A stretch of DNA of 64,000 bases from CPC320 sp002684375 (GCA_965662545.1 CBFIHZ010000010.1:1-64000), one strand, 5' to 3'; shown: positions 7,353 through 16,845, counted from the first letter of the stretch. Numbers and translations: made by a program. Notes: generated by a model from the letters alone, not told the origin.

Positions 7353-8651
7353 TCACCTCTCTGACGGGGATCGGGGGGCGTAGGTATCTGATTGCACCGT
7401 GCTGGGACGATCTGGCAGATTTATCGTTGTAATCTGCGGCGTGGTTTTGGCGATAATCGCCCCGTGCCGCACCACAGCCAGTCGATTTGCACGCAGCCGG
7501 ATGGCTTCTATCGTGTCTTTGGCCTGAAGTATAACGAAATTGGCATGATTCCCGACCTCAAGCCCGTATTTTTCTAGCCCCATGAGTTTGGCCGAATTAG
7601 CAGTGACGGCTTCATAGCACCAGCGCATATCAGCGCGGCTGGACATATGTCCGACATGCAGCCCCATAAACGCCACATCCAGCATATCGGCCTTGCCCAG
7701 CGAGTACCAGGGATCCATCACGCAATCCGAGCCAAAACCAATCGTAATACCGGCATCGCGCAACTCGGGCACCCGGGTCTGGCCGCGCCGCTTTGGATAA
7801 CTGTCGTGGCGACCTTGCAGCATGATATTGATCAATGGATTGGGGATTGCGTGGACCCCTGCCTCGGCAATCAACGGGATCAGTTTTGAGACATAGTAAT
7901 TATCCATCGAGTGCATTGAGGTCAGATGTGACGCGGCCACCCGGCCGTTTAACCCAAGGCGTTGGGTTTCATAGGCAAGCGTTTCGATATGCCGGCTATG
8001 GGGATCGTCGCTTTCGTCGCAATGCATATCCACCCTCAGGCCGCGCGCGGCTGCGATCTCACACAACAGCCGGATCGAGGTGGCCCCGTCAGCCATGCTG
8101 CGTTCAAAATGTGGAATACCGCCAACAATATCTACACCCATATCAAGAGCCCGCTCAAGATTGTTCAGAGCGGTGGGGTCGCGCAGAACCCCGTCTTGTG
8201 GAAAGGCAACCAGTTGCAGATCGAGATAGGGCGCCACCTGTTTGCGCACTTCAAGCAAGGCTTGGGCGCCTTTGAGGCTGTCATCGCAGACGTCGACATG
8301 GCTGCGGATCGCGCCGATGCCCATGGACACTGCCAGATCGCAATAACGCATGGCGCGCTCAAAAATCTGTTCGACGCTCTGCACCGGCTTTAATTCGCCC
8401 CACAGAGCGATGCCCTCAAGCAGGGTGCCTGAGACATTCATTCGCGGAGTGCCTAATGAAAGTGTCGCATCCATATGAAAATGCGGATCGACAAAGGGCG
8501 GTGACACGAGGTGTCCGTCTGCTTCAATCGACTGGCTGGCCTCGGCGGTCAAGTTCTGCTCTATGGCGGCAATCACGCCGTTCTTGCAGCCGATATCGAT
8601 ACCGCGGGTGCCATCGGGGAGGGTTGCGTTTTTTACAATCAGATCAAACAT
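7353..8651 (-). CDS. codA: Cytosine deaminase-like amidohydrolase
   Basis: A 432-residue metal-dependent amidohydrolase that closely follows E. coli CodA. The first metal site is in DPHFHMDAT. The catalytic glutamate is in MHCDESDD. A metal histidine is in ASHLTSMHS, and the metal aspartate is in FGSDCVMDPWYSLG. E. coli CodA has GHDDVFDPW there, so this protein has Ser for His and Cys for the second Asp (Asp314), a position known to shape substrate choice. Cytosine or a related pyrimidine is therefore the likely substrate, but specificity may differ. ATG at 8651 is chosen because AAGGA lies seven bases upstream; the ATG two codons earlier is only one base from it. It is the last gene of a purine/pyrimidine uptake operon, ten bases after the permease stop. 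Confidence 0.82.
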   Translation of the reverse strand: MFDLIVKNATLPDGTRGIDIGCKNGVIAAIEQNLTAEASQSIEADGHLVSPPFVDPHFHMDATLSLGTPRMNVSGTLLEGIALWGELKPVQSVEQIFERAMRYCDLAVSMGIGAIRSHVDVCDDSLKGAQALLEVRKQVAPYLDLQLVAFPQDGVLRDPTALNNLERALDMGVDIVGGIPHFERSMADGATSIRLLCEIAAARGLRVDMHCDESDDPHSRHIETLAYETQRLGLNGRVAASHLTSMHSMDNYYVSKLIPLIAEAGVHAIPNPLINIMLQGRHDSYPKRRGQTRVPELRDAGITIGFGSDCVMDPWYSLGKADMLDVAFMGLHVGHMSSRADMRWCYEAVTANSAKLMGLEKYGLEVGNHANFVILQAKDTIEAIRLRANRLAVVRHGAIIAKTTPQITTINLPDRPSTVQSDTYAPRSPSER

Positions 8652-8661
8652 TGACATGTCC

Positions 8662-9606
8662 TTATCGTTGTCCCTTGAACCATGGCTTGAGAAGCGCGCG
8701 GGGATAATCGGCTCTTCGTGCCGCGACAACAAGGGCAAGTATCGATAAAATATAGGGGGTCATCAAGAAAATCTGGCTTGGCACCAGGGCGCCAACTTCG
8801 GTTTGCAAGCGTACTTGCAAGGCGTCAAATGCCCCAAATAAGATCGCCCCAAGCAAGGCTTTTCCCGGGCGCCAACTGGCAAAGATCACCAGCGCGATAC
8901 AAATCCAGCCCCGGCCGTTGACCATGCCGAAAAAGAAGGCATCAAAGGCTGACATTGTTAGAAATGCCCCCCCAAGTGCCATCAGCGCAGAGCCCGCAAC
9001 AATCGCCCCGATGCGCAGCCCATAGACCGACAATCCCTGCGCATCGACGCTGTCGGGATTGTCGCCCACGGCGCGCAACGCTGTGCCCAAAGGGGTGCGG
9101 CTCATGATATACCAAACCGCGCCCACCAATCCCAAGGCGACCCATGTCAGGGCGGTTTGCTGAAATAAGACGGGTCCGATAAATGGCAGATCCGACAAGA
9201 TGGGAATATCGAGCGCCCGAAATGGTTCAATGCGCGGGGGTGAGGTTACATCTGGCAATGAGGTCCGGTACGTAAAATAACTTAGCGAGGTGGCAAACAT
9301 CGTGACACCCAGCCCAGATACATGTTGTGACAGCCCGAGCGGCACAGTTAAAATGCCGTGCAAAAGCCCCAATGCAGCGCCTGCGAGCGCGGCAAAAAAT
9401 ACGCCGCCCCAAAGGCCAGCCCCCAGCCAAACCGCCATCCAACCGGCCATTGCGCCCGCGACAAATATGCCTTCGATCCCAAGGTTCAGCACACCGGCAC
9501 GCTCGCATAAAAGCGCGCCGAGCACCCCGAAAATCAATGGCGAGGCAATGCGCAGGGACGCCGCCCAAAACGACTCGCTCATCAGGATGTTCAGGATATC
9601 CATCAT
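8662..9606 (-). CDS. ABC permease, nucleoside/nucleobase uptake (second permease)
   Basis: A 314-residue polytopic permease of the ribose/nucleoside type, similar to the NupQ/YufQ subunits that work with BMP-family binding proteins. The characteristic features are the early GALLCERAGVLNLGIEGIF segment and the cytoplasmic motif GTALRAVGDNPDSVDAQGL. About eight to nine membrane helices are visible. ATG at 9606 overlaps the stop of the preceding permease gene by four bases. The operon context and the adjoining deaminase gene point to a nucleobase or nucleoside substrate. Confidence 0.85.
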   Translation of the reverse strand: MMDILNILMSESFWAASLRIASPLIFGVLGALLCERAGVLNLGIEGIFVAGAMAGWMAVWLGAGLWGGVFFAALAGAALGLLHGILTVPLGLSQHVSGLGVTMFATSLSYFTYRTSLPDVTSPPRIEPFRALDIPILSDLPFIGPVLFQQTALTWVALGLVGAVWYIMSRTPLGTALRAVGDNPDSVDAQGLSVYGLRIGAIVAGSALMALGGAFLTMSAFDAFFFGMVNGRGWICIALVIFASWRPGKALLGAILFGAFDALQVRLQTEVGALVPSQIFLMTPYILSILALVVAARRADYPRALLKPWFKGQR

Positions 9607-10679
9607 GGGCTTTGCCTGCGGTTACTGGTGGACCAAATGACCCGAAAGCGGGTGAAAAAACCACCGATTAGCACCGACAATAGCGACAGGGCCACAATAA
9701 GATCAGCGAGATATGATGAGACCCCCATTGCCCGGCTCATACTATCTGCACCCACAAAGACCGAGGCGATAAACAACGCTGCCAGAACCACGCCTGCGGG
9801 AGACAGACCGGCCAGCATGGCGACGACTATTCCGATATAACCAAACCCCGGCGAGAGGTCGGAGGTAAGATATCCTTTGAGACCAACCACCTCTGACATG
9901 CCTGCCAATCCCGCCAGCCCACCCGAGACAATGGCGATAGTAAACAGCGACCGGTTGACCGGAATACCAGCATAACCGGCGGCGACGGGGTTTTCCCCCA
10001 CTGCGCGCAGGCGAAACCCCCAAACTGTGCGGGAGAGCATGAATTGTGCAATCCCGGCGCAAACAAGCGCCAGAATAAGCCCGGAATGCACCCGCATGCG
10101 TGGCAACAGGGTCGGCAGCATTGCCTCTTCAACGATTGGAGAAGATTGCGGCCAACCCAGCCCCATTGGATCTTTCAGCGCGCCCTCCAACATCATTTGA
10201 ACGAAAATCAGGATCACAAAGTTCAGCAACAGCGTGGTGACCACCTCATCGGCGCCAAAGCGAATTTTTAAAAACGTCGGCACCGCCATACCCACTGCGC
10301 CGGCCAGGGCGGCCATCAGGATAATCACCGGCGTCAGCATCAGCGGCGGCAGATCCAAATATCCGGTCCCGACCGTGACGGCCATTAGCGCGCCCAGATA
10401 CAGCTGCCCCTCGGCACCAATATTCCAAAGCCGGGCGCGAAAGGCCAAAGCAGCGGCCAGACCAGTGAACATTAACGGCGTTGCGCGGGTCAGCATTTCT
10501 GAGATGGCAAACACCGAGCCGAAGACGCCGTTGAACATTTCGCGGTAGGCCTGCAAAATATCTGCCCCAGCAAAGGCAATCGGAAGGGCGGCAATTACCA
10601 AAGAGGCTATGGCCGACAGGATCGGCACCGAGATTAACATGGCTTTTGTCATCTCGGGACGGGGTTCGATGCGCATCAT
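9603..10679 (-). CDS. ABC permease, nucleoside/nucleobase uptake (first permease)
   Basis: A 358-residue permease of the NupP/YufP type. It carries the family segments FRARLWNIGAEGQLYLGAL and GFRLRAVGENPVAAGYAGI, the latter being the ATPase-coupling loop. About nine hydrophobic helices are seen. It overlaps the ATPase gene at its start and the second permease gene at its end by four bases each, so the three are translationally coupled. It pairs with the following gene as a heterodimeric pore. Confidence 0.85.
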   Translation of the reverse strand: MMRIEPRPEMTKAMLISVPILSAIASLVIAALPIAFAGADILQAYREMFNGVFGSVFAISEMLTRATPLMFTGLAAALAFRARLWNIGAEGQLYLGALMAVTVGTGYLDLPPLMLTPVIILMAALAGAVGMAVPTFLKIRFGADEVVTTLLLNFVILIFVQMMLEGALKDPMGLGWPQSSPIVEEAMLPTLLPRMRVHSGLILALVCAGIAQFMLSRTVWGFRLRAVGENPVAAGYAGIPVNRSLFTIAIVSGGLAGLAGMSEVVGLKGYLTSDLSPGFGYIGIVVAMLAGLSPAGVVLAALFIASVFVGADSMSRAMGVSSYLADLIVALSLLSVLIGGFFTRFRVIWSTSNRRQSP

Positions 10680-12187
10680 GTTGCGGTTCCCGCCATCAAA
10701 AGGCCGATGGTGGCCCGGTCGCGGGTTTTGGCTTGGGTTAACTGTCCGTCATGCATCACCAAAATCCTGTCAGAAAGGGCGAGAACCTCATCCAGATCCT
10801 CTGAGATCAACACGACGGCTGCGCCGCGTTTGCGCGCCTCAAGCAATCTGCGCCGCACCTCGGCGCTGGCGCCCATATCCAGACCACGGGTGGGCTGGTT
10901 TGCCAAAATAAGCTTTGGGTTCTGCTCGAACACCCGAGCGAGGATCATTTTTTGAATATTACCGCCCGAGAACAACCGTGCTTCGGCGTCTACCCCCGGG
11001 CCGCGCACATCATAGTCTGCGCACCGCTGGTGCGCGGCCGCCTTGATCTCGGTGCGGCGCAAAATACCAAAGCGCTGCACTGCGGGATCATCGAGCTGTT
11101 CAATCACTAAATTATCCGCCAGAGACAAGGTGCCGATGATCCCCTCTTGATGTCGGTCCTCCGGAATGCGGCCCACGCCTGCCTTCAGCATTGTCTTCGG
11201 AGAGGGCCGTGCGATGATTTGGCCGTCTACTGCAATAGACCCGGTAACGGGACGCTTGAGGCCGGCGATCAATCCTGCAAGTCCTGTCTGGCCATTGCCC
11301 GACACACCGGCGATACCCAGAATTTCGTGTGCGCGCGCCTCAAGCGACAGGTCTTGCAGCGTATCGCGCTTTGAGTACCCATTCACGGCTGCCCGATCAA
11401 TTTTGAGAACAGTCCCGCCCGGGGTCACATCTTCACGGTCGGCCAGTGAAACGCCGCTGCCGACCATAAGTTTGGCGATCTCTGTCTCATTGGTCTGTTT
11501 GGTGATCAACTCACCGACGTTGCGCCCTTGCCGCAGCACCACGATTCGCTGTGAAAATGACAGCACTTCACGCAGCTTGTGGGAAATGAAAATAACCGAA
11601 AGGCCAGCTGCGGCCATCGTGTGAATGTTTTCAAATAAAGCATCGGCCTCTTGCGGGGTCAAAACAGCGGTTGGCTCGTCCAGAACCAAAATACGCACAT
11701 CCCGATACAGTGCTTTCAGAATTTCAATTCTCTGCCGTTCGCCAACGGACAATCGCCCAACCGGTACATCCATGGGCGCCCGCAGTCCGGTTTCATCCAT
11801 AATCCGGTTGAGCTTGTCGCGCCCCCTCGCTGTTTGCCGGCGCAGGGCGGTCAGGCGTTCAGACCCCATCATGATATTTTCTAAGGCGTTGAGGTTTTCC
11901 GCCAGCGTGAAATGCTGGTGCACCATCCCGATGCCCTTGGCCAGGGCGATCTGCGGCTGGCCCAGCAGCATCGGTTGCAAGATGCCGTCGCGGTCTGCAA
12001 CGTCGATCGTGCCAGAATCGGGCAGGTAGTGCCCAAACAGCATATTCATCAAAGTGGTTTTGCCGGATCCATTCTCGCCTAACAGAGCCAGTACCTCACC
12101 CTGATGCAGATCAAGGCTGACCCTATCATTTGCCAAAACGGAGCCAAAGCGTTTGGACAAGCTTTTAAGAGCGAAAACTTTGCCCAT
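10676..12187 (-). CDS. Double-domain ABC ATPase, nucleoside/nucleobase uptake
   Basis: A 503-residue protein with two ABC domains in tandem, as in ribose-type and BMP-linked nucleoside transporters (NupO/YufO). The first domain has Walker A GENGSGKTT (about residue 38), signature LSVGERQRIEILKAL and Walker B ILVLDEPTAVL. In the second domain, GVSGNGQTGLAGLI replaces Walker A and lacks the usual lysine. Its signature is FSGGNIQKMILAR, and the Walker B glutamate is replaced in LILANQPTRGLD. One degenerate site is normal for this family. It follows the binding-protein gene after a 53-base gap with a hairpin and overlaps the first permease gene by four bases. Confidence 0.88.
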   Translation of the reverse strand: MGKVFALKSLSKRFGSVLANDRVSLDLHQGEVLALLGENGSGKTTLMNMLFGHYLPDSGTIDVADRDGILQPMLLGQPQIALAKGIGMVHQHFTLAENLNALENIMMGSERLTALRRQTARGRDKLNRIMDETGLRAPMDVPVGRLSVGERQRIEILKALYRDVRILVLDEPTAVLTPQEADALFENIHTMAAAGLSVIFISHKLREVLSFSQRIVVLRQGRNVGELITKQTNETEIAKLMVGSGVSLADREDVTPGGTVLKIDRAAVNGYSKRDTLQDLSLEARAHEILGIAGVSGNGQTGLAGLIAGLKRPVTGSIAVDGQIIARPSPKTMLKAGVGRIPEDRHQEGIIGTLSLADNLVIEQLDDPAVQRFGILRRTEIKAAAHQRCADYDVRGPGVDAEARLFSGGNIQKMILARVFEQNPKLILANQPTRGLDMGASAEVRRRLLEARKRGAAVVLISEDLDEVLALSDRILVMHDGQLTQAKTRDRATIGLLMAGTAT

Positions 12188-12203
12188 TTAATTGCCTTTT
12201 CGC

Positions 12204-12232
12204 TGCACCGGCCGCCAGCAGAGGCCGGTGCA
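12204..12232 (-). other. Intercistronic hairpin after the BMP-family binding-protein gene
   Basis: A perfect ten-base-pair stem, TGCACCGGCC / GGCCGGTGCA with a nine-base loop, lies between the binding-protein stop and the ATPase start. It is followed on the transcript by GCGAAAAGG rather than a uridine run, so it most likely stabilises the upstream message. The AEP operon in this window has the same arrangement. Confidence 0.65.
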
Positions 12233-12240
12233 AATTCCTA

Positions 12241-13233
12241 TCATTTGTCGGAAACAGGGCGGGCGTCGTTGACGTTGACCCGAAACAATCCGTCTTGAAT
12301 TTCGGCTTCGCGCGCCTTGACCTTGGCCACGACATCGGCCGGGACCAATGCGCTGTCGATCACCAGCGATCCACCGCCATAGGCCATAAAGCTGTACTGA
12401 CCATAATCGGCTGCTTCAAAGCGGCCTGAGGCCACATTGGCAATGGCTTTGTCGATGGTTGCCTCCATGTGCCAAAGCGCTGAGGCGAGGATTGTATCGG
12501 GATAGTCAGCGGCGGTATCAATTACGTTGCCAATGGCTTTTATACCGCGCTCAACCGCTGCGTCAGAGACGCCAAAGCGTTCGGCGTACATAATATCCGC
12601 CCCGGCATCCATCATTGCAAAAGCGCTTTCTTTGGCCTTTGGCGGATCGTACCAACTGTCAAGAAAGTTGACCATAAATTTGACATCGGGATTGACTTCG
12701 CGCGCGCCATCCATAAACGCGTTCATTAAGCGGTTAACTTCCGGGATCGCATAGCCGCCAACCATGCCAATCAGATTGTTTTCGGACATAGCACCCGCGA
12801 CGATACCAGACAGATAGCTTGGTTCGTGGATCCAATTGTCGAAAACCGAGAAATTTGGCGCGACAGGTGTAAATGACGACCCCATCAGAAACGCGGTTTC
12901 TTGATAGTCTTTGGCAACCTTGCGCGCCGCCCGTTCCAAGCCGAACACTTCGCCGACGATCAATTGCTGACCTTGTTCGGCGTATTCACGCATGACCCGC
13001 TCATAGTCGTTGTTGGCAACATTTTCGGAATAGAGATATTCGATCTCGCCCCGGTCTTGGGCTGCGTTCAGCGCTTTGTGAATACGGCTGATCCACTGCT
13101 GTTCAACCGGCAGCGTGTAAATCGCTGCCACCTTCAATTTATCTGCAGCAGCGACGCTTGTGCCTGCCAACGCTCCAACGCTTAACGCAGCTGCGATCAC
13201 GGCTCTGCGTGTTATTGATCCTAAAAGTTTCAT
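12241..13233 (-). CDS. BMP-family (Med superfamily) substrate-binding protein
   Basis: A 330-residue periplasmic binding protein of the basic membrane protein family, which binds purine nucleosides and related compounds. The start at 13233 is chosen over an ATG twelve codons upstream because a signal peptide begins there (MKLLGSITRRAVIAAALSVG, cut near VAAADKL) and a G-rich site precedes it. The signal contains TRRAV, so Tat export is possible but the motif is imperfect. There is no lipobox cysteine, unlike many Gram-positive relatives. Ligand-pocket segments such as LYSENVANNDYERVMREYAE and GSSFTPVAPNFSVFDNW are visible. It is the first gene of the leftward uptake operon that ends with codA. 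Confidence 0.85.
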   Translation of the reverse strand: MKLLGSITRRAVIAAALSVGALAGTSVAAADKLKVAAIYTLPVEQQWISRIHKALNAAQDRGEIEYLYSENVANNDYERVMREYAEQGQQLIVGEVFGLERAARKVAKDYQETAFLMGSSFTPVAPNFSVFDNWIHEPSYLSGIVAGAMSENNLIGMVGGYAIPEVNRLMNAFMDGAREVNPDVKFMVNFLDSWYDPPKAKESAFAMMDAGADIMYAERFGVSDAAVERGIKAIGNVIDTAADYPDTILASALWHMEATIDKAIANVASGRFEAADYGQYSFMAYGGGSLVIDSALVPADVVAKVKAREAEIQDGLFRVNVNDARPVSDK

Positions 13234-13732
13234 CTTAGCCCCCCATATAATAAGCCGATAGTCGTGCATTATTTTATGAAACGGTCAATATCTATTTTAA
13301 TCTGCTGCCTGAGCCTCTTGTATTGACGGGCCATCTTGCAACTTAAATTAATACCATGCGTGTCATCATCATCGTGCCAGGTCGCGTAACCCATCGAAAC
13401 GAGGGCGGCAATGACCCATTTGCGGTTGTCAAAACGGGGCTTTGTTGTGGCGTATCATGCACTGTGCCTGACCTCCCACGCGTTTAAGTGGTTTTAAGGT
13501 TTGTTTGCGTAAGACTTTTACTGACCTTACAGATGAAGATTATTTGTGTCCGTCATTTGTTATGATCTGCAAGGGGGTGGCGCCTGAAAAGCGCTGATAG
13601 GATTCTCACGCTTATTTCGTATCAAAAACATCGGCTTTTTTGGGTGGCTCCCCTGAATGCGACTTCCGGTTTCCAACCGCCTGGATATTGGTATAAGGAG
13701 TTGGGACACGAGATTGAAAATGGAATATACGC
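13234..13732. other. Divergent intergenic region, bmp / ridA
   Basis: Almost 500 bases without a supported gene. The left end must hold the promoter of the nucleobase operon; the right end that of the RidA gene. No purine riboswitch core or other known RNA motif was found by eye. The 76-codon leftward frame at 13622-13852 overlaps ridA and shows no family features. Confidence 0.5.
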
Positions 13733-14086
13733 ATGTCTATCACACGTCTTCACACCAATGACCGCATGAGCCAGGCCGTGGTTCACGGCGACACTGTTTA
13801 TCTTGCGGGACAGGTCGCTGCAAGTGCGCCGGGCGCCAGCGTTGCAGATCAAACCAAAGCGATCTTGGCTCAGATCGACGGACTATTGGCCGAGACCGGC
13901 TCAGATAAATCTAAAGTTCTGTCGGCGACGATTTGGTTGACCAGTATGGATGATTTCGCTGAGATGAATGCTGTTTGGGATGCTTGGTCAACGGGTGGCA
14001 ATGCGCCCTGTCGTGCCTGTGTGGAATCGCCGCGTCTGGCGTCGCCACAATTCACTGTTGAAATCGGTATTATTGCTGCGAGATAA
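13733..14086 (+). CDS. RidA/YjgF-family protein
   Basis: A 117-residue RidA-superfamily protein. It keeps the arginine and the following cysteine in APCRACVESPRL, equivalent to the RidA motif that binds the carboxylate of enamine/imine intermediates, and ends with the FTVEIGIIAA strand. Family members hydrolyse reactive enamines or imines released by PLP enzymes, which protects the cell from 2-aminoacrylate. The ATG at 13733 has only a weak TGGAAT site. The gene is monocistronic, facing away from the nucleobase operon. Whether it belongs to the RidA subgroup proper or to one of the Rid2-7 subgroups cannot be told from the sequence by eye. Confidence 0.8.
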   Translation: MSITRLHTNDRMSQAVVHGDTVYLAGQVAASAPGASVADQTKAILAQIDGLLAETGSDKSKVLSATIWLTSMDDFAEMNAVWDAWSTGGNAPCRACVESPRLASPQFTVEIGIIAAR

Positions 14087-14413
14087 TCTGGTTATCAGTC
14101 GCTATGCCTGCTTGTGGCGGCTGTTTGTTCAGTCTTCGCCGAGGTGATCTGTTTCAGGTGGTACTTGGATGCTGGAAAAGCCTTTGATCGCTGTTAGCTA
14201 TCCGAGTTTGTATTTTGAAATTCGAAGTTGCGGTGGGGGTTGGTGCGCTTTGTGGGAATCCCAATGGACAAAGCTTTCTTGGTACGGCAGCAAGTGCACG
14301 CAGGCACTTTGGCCACGTCGGGTTGGCGTTGTGCTCTAACGTATTATATAAGAACAAACTGATTTACCTTTTGGGTTGCGGACTGCAATCGCAAACAACA
14401 AGCAGGCAACCTT
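14087..14413. other. Intergenic region upstream of mvaA
   Basis: A 327-base stretch with no gene that can be supported. It should contain the promoter of the mevalonate cluster. No strong inverted repeat or known RNA element was seen. Confidence 0.5.
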
Positions 14414-15451
14414 ATGACGACCAGCGCCCTCCATTTTACTCCGATGCCGACAAAATGGGTCGGTCCGATCAAAATCACTGGTGAGGTGATTAACGAGGCG
14501 GTGCGCGTGCCGCTTGCAACCTATGAGACGCCTCTGTGGCCGTCAACGGACCGGGGCGCGCGGGTGTCACGCCACTGCGGCGGTATCCGTTGTACTGTGG
14601 TCGATGAACGTATGACCCGCTCGGTCGCGTTGCGGGCGCAGTCTGCAGCTGCGGCCAAACAGGCCAGTGATGCTATTGTCGGGCGGTTTGACGAATTGGC
14701 AGCCATTGTCGGCCAGACCAGCCGGTTTGCCCAATTGATCGGTCTCAATCGGCAGATCGTCGGTAACCTGCTGTATGTTCGTTTTGAATGTTCCACAGGG
14801 GATGCTTCGGGTCACAATATGGTGACGAAGGCGGCTGATGCTTTGCTGAGTTGGATATTACAGGAGTATCCGGCGCTGTCCTACAGCACCATTTCGGGCA
14901 ACTTTTGCACTGACAAAAAAACCAGCGCGGTTAACGGTATTTTGGGGCGGGGTAAATATGTCGTGGCAGAAGCTGAAATCTCGCGTGTGGTTTGCAAGCG
15001 GCTTTTGCGCACGACACCGGAATTGATGGCGCAGCTCAATGTTGAAAAAAACTTGCTTGGCGGTGTGATCGCCGGCAGCCTGCGTTCTGCCAATGCGCAT
15101 TTTGCCAATATGCTACTGGCTTTCTACCTCGCCACTGGACAAGATGCGGCGAATATCGTCGAGGGATCGCAGGGCATTGTGCATTGTGAAGTGCGGCGCG
15201 ATTCATTGTATTTTGCCTGCACCCTGCCCAATCTGATTGTGGGTACTGTGGGCAATGGCAAAGACAATGACGTGGTCGGGGAACATTTGGAAAAAATTGG
15301 TTGCCGCACCGAGCGGGCGCCAGGAGACAATGCCCGACGTCTTGCCGTGCTCTGTGCAGCAACGGTACTGTGCGGCGAACTGTCGCTGATGGCGGCGCAA
15401 ACCAATCCGGGGGAATTGACCAAAGCGCATATGCTGCTGGAGCGCAAATAA
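14414..15451 (+). CDS. mvaA: Hydroxymethylglutaryl-CoA reductase
   Basis: A 345-residue enzyme that reduces HMG-CoA to mevalonate. It keeps all four catalytic residues: Glu38 in YETPLWPSTDRG, Lys168 in SGNFCTDKKTSAVNG, Asp244 in ATGQDAANIV and His339 in ELTKAHMLLERK. The SGNFCTDKK and GQDAAN blocks are of the class I form found in eukaryotes, archaea and Paracoccus zeaxanthinifaciens, not the NADH-type class II of Pseudomonas mevalonii. No membrane domain is present, as expected for a bacterial enzyme. It is the first gene of the mevalonate cluster; a 239-base gap separates it from the HMG-CoA synthase gene. The start has only a weak AGG site. Confidence 0.92.
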   Translation: MTTSALHFTPMPTKWVGPIKITGEVINEAVRVPLATYETPLWPSTDRGARVSRHCGGIRCTVVDERMTRSVALRAQSAAAAKQASDAIVGRFDELAAIVGQTSRFAQLIGLNRQIVGNLLYVRFECSTGDASGHNMVTKAADALLSWILQEYPALSYSTISGNFCTDKKTSAVNGILGRGKYVVAEAEISRVVCKRLLRTTPELMAQLNVEKNLLGGVIAGSLRSANAHFANMLLAFYLATGQDAANIVEGSQGIVHCEVRRDSLYFACTLPNLIVGTVGNGKDNDVVGEHLEKIGCRTERAPGDNARRLAVLCAATVLCGELSLMAAQTNPGELTKAHMLLERK

Positions 15452-15690
15452 CTTTTGAACCCATTGCATTTTGTGCCAATAATCGCCACAGAGGTCGCGT
15501 ATGAAACTATGGTCACCAGGCTGTCTGGACTGTGTTTAACCTTTACATTGGCAGGCGCATTCGTCTCGACACGTTGCGGGTGATCGGATAGATGCGGAAT
15601 TGTGGTTTTGTGCGCGTATTTCGTCTTAATGAGATCACGGCACTTGCGGTGTCTGTAGCAAACAGTGGCTGATATGAGTAAGTAGGCAAG

Positions 15691-16845
15691 ATGAAAATAG
15701 GCATCGAAAGAATTAGCTTTCATATCCCTCATCAGTATCTGGATCTTACCAGTCTGGCCGAGCATCATGGCACCGACTCGGATAAATTCAGTCGGGGCAT
15801 CGGGCAGGATAAAATGTCTTTTCCGTGCCACGATGAAGATATCGTTACGCTCGCTGCCGAAGCCGCCCTGCCGATTATCAAAGCCCATGGCCCCGACGGG
15901 ATCGACAGCTTGCTGTTTGCCACTGAGACCGGCATCGATCAGTCAAAATCGGCGGGTATCTATGTGCACCGGCTACTGGGGCTGAAGCCTCAGTGTCGCA
16001 ATGTGGAACTCAAACAGGCCTGCTACAGCGCCACTGCCGCGTTGCAGATGGCCTGTGGCTATGTCGCACGTAAACCCGATCGCAAAATTCTGGTGATCGC
16101 CAGTGATGTGTCGCGCTATGATCTGGGTGGCGCCGCCGAGGCCACGCAGGGCAGTGGCGCAGTGGCGATGTTAATCTCGGCCAACCCCGCGATTATAGAG
16201 ATCGATCTTGCCTCTGGATGTCACAGCGAAGATATTATGGATTTTTGGCGCCCGAATTATCGCAAGACGCCCTTGGTTGACGGTAAATATTCGGCGCTGA
16301 AATATCTGCAGTCACTGGGTCATGCCTGGGCCGATTATCAGGTGAATGAAGGCCGTGCCTTCGAGGATTTTGCGCAGTTCTGTTACCATTTGCCGTTCTC
16401 TCGGATGGGGGAAAAAGCCCACCGTCATCTGGCATCCTTAAACGGCGCAAAAGTGGATGCAGACAAAATCAACCCCGGTTTGGCCTATAGCCGTCAGATT
16501 GGAAATTGTTATAGTGCGGCGCTGTATCTCAGTCTTATCTCTGCGCTGGAAAGCACTGATCAGGACTTGACGGACAAACCCATTGCGCTGTTCAGTTATG
16601 GATCCGGTGCGGTTGCGGAGTTTTTCTCTGGGGTGATACAACCCGGTTACCGCGCACAATTGTTCACCGACCGGCATCAGGGCTTGATGGCCAATCGCGC
16701 CGCTTTGAGCTATGATCAATATGTCGATTTATGGCACGCGCCTGACCCTCAAAACGGGGAACAAGTTGTGATTGATGTGCAAACCACTGGCACGTTCAGG
16801 TTGGCCAAGATCGAGACCCACAAGCGGCATTATGAAATCGCCTGA
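15691..16845 (+). CDS. hcs: Hydroxymethylglutaryl-CoA synthase
   Basis: A 384-residue thiolase-fold enzyme that condenses acetyl-CoA with acetoacetyl-CoA. The catalytic triad falls at the positions known from bacterial HMG-CoA synthase: Glu79 in FATETGIDQSKS, Cys111 in ELKQACYSATAAL and His233 in FCYHLPFSRMGEKAH. Its length is typical of the bacterial enzyme. The end of the gene overlaps the mevalonate kinase start by 14 bases, so the four genes from here to mvd are translationally linked. No IPP isomerase gene lies between mvaA and this gene, where the Paracoccus cluster has one. Confidence 0.95.
   Translation: MKIGIERISFHIPHQYLDLTSLAEHHGTDSDKFSRGIGQDKMSFPCHDEDIVTLAAEAALPIIKAHGPDGIDSLLFATETGIDQSKSAGIYVHRLLGLKPQCRNVELKQACYSATAALQMACGYVARKPDRKILVIASDVSRYDLGGAAEATQGSGAVAMLISANPAIIEIDLASGCHSEDIMDFWRPNYRKTPLVDGKYSALKYLQSLGHAWADYQVNEGRAFEDFAQFCYHLPFSRMGEKAHRHLASLNGAKVDADKINPGLAYSRQIGNCYSAALYLSLISALESTDQDLTDKPIALFSYGSGAVAEFFSGVIQPGYRAQLFTDRHQGLMANRAALSYDQYVDLWHAPDPQNGEQVVIDVQTTGTFRLAKIETHKRHYEIA

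Noticed and set aside
7187..7432. An 81-codon rightward open frame after the codA operon
   Set aside because: It overlaps the end of codA on the opposite strand, has no family resemblance and no convincing ribosome site.
13234..13732. Purine riboswitch before the nucleobase operon
   Set aside because: No purine-riboswitch core or matching stem layout was found by eye on the relevant strand.
15124..15888. A 254-codon leftward open frame across mvaA and hcs
   Set aside because: It is antisense to two well-supported genes and has no family features.
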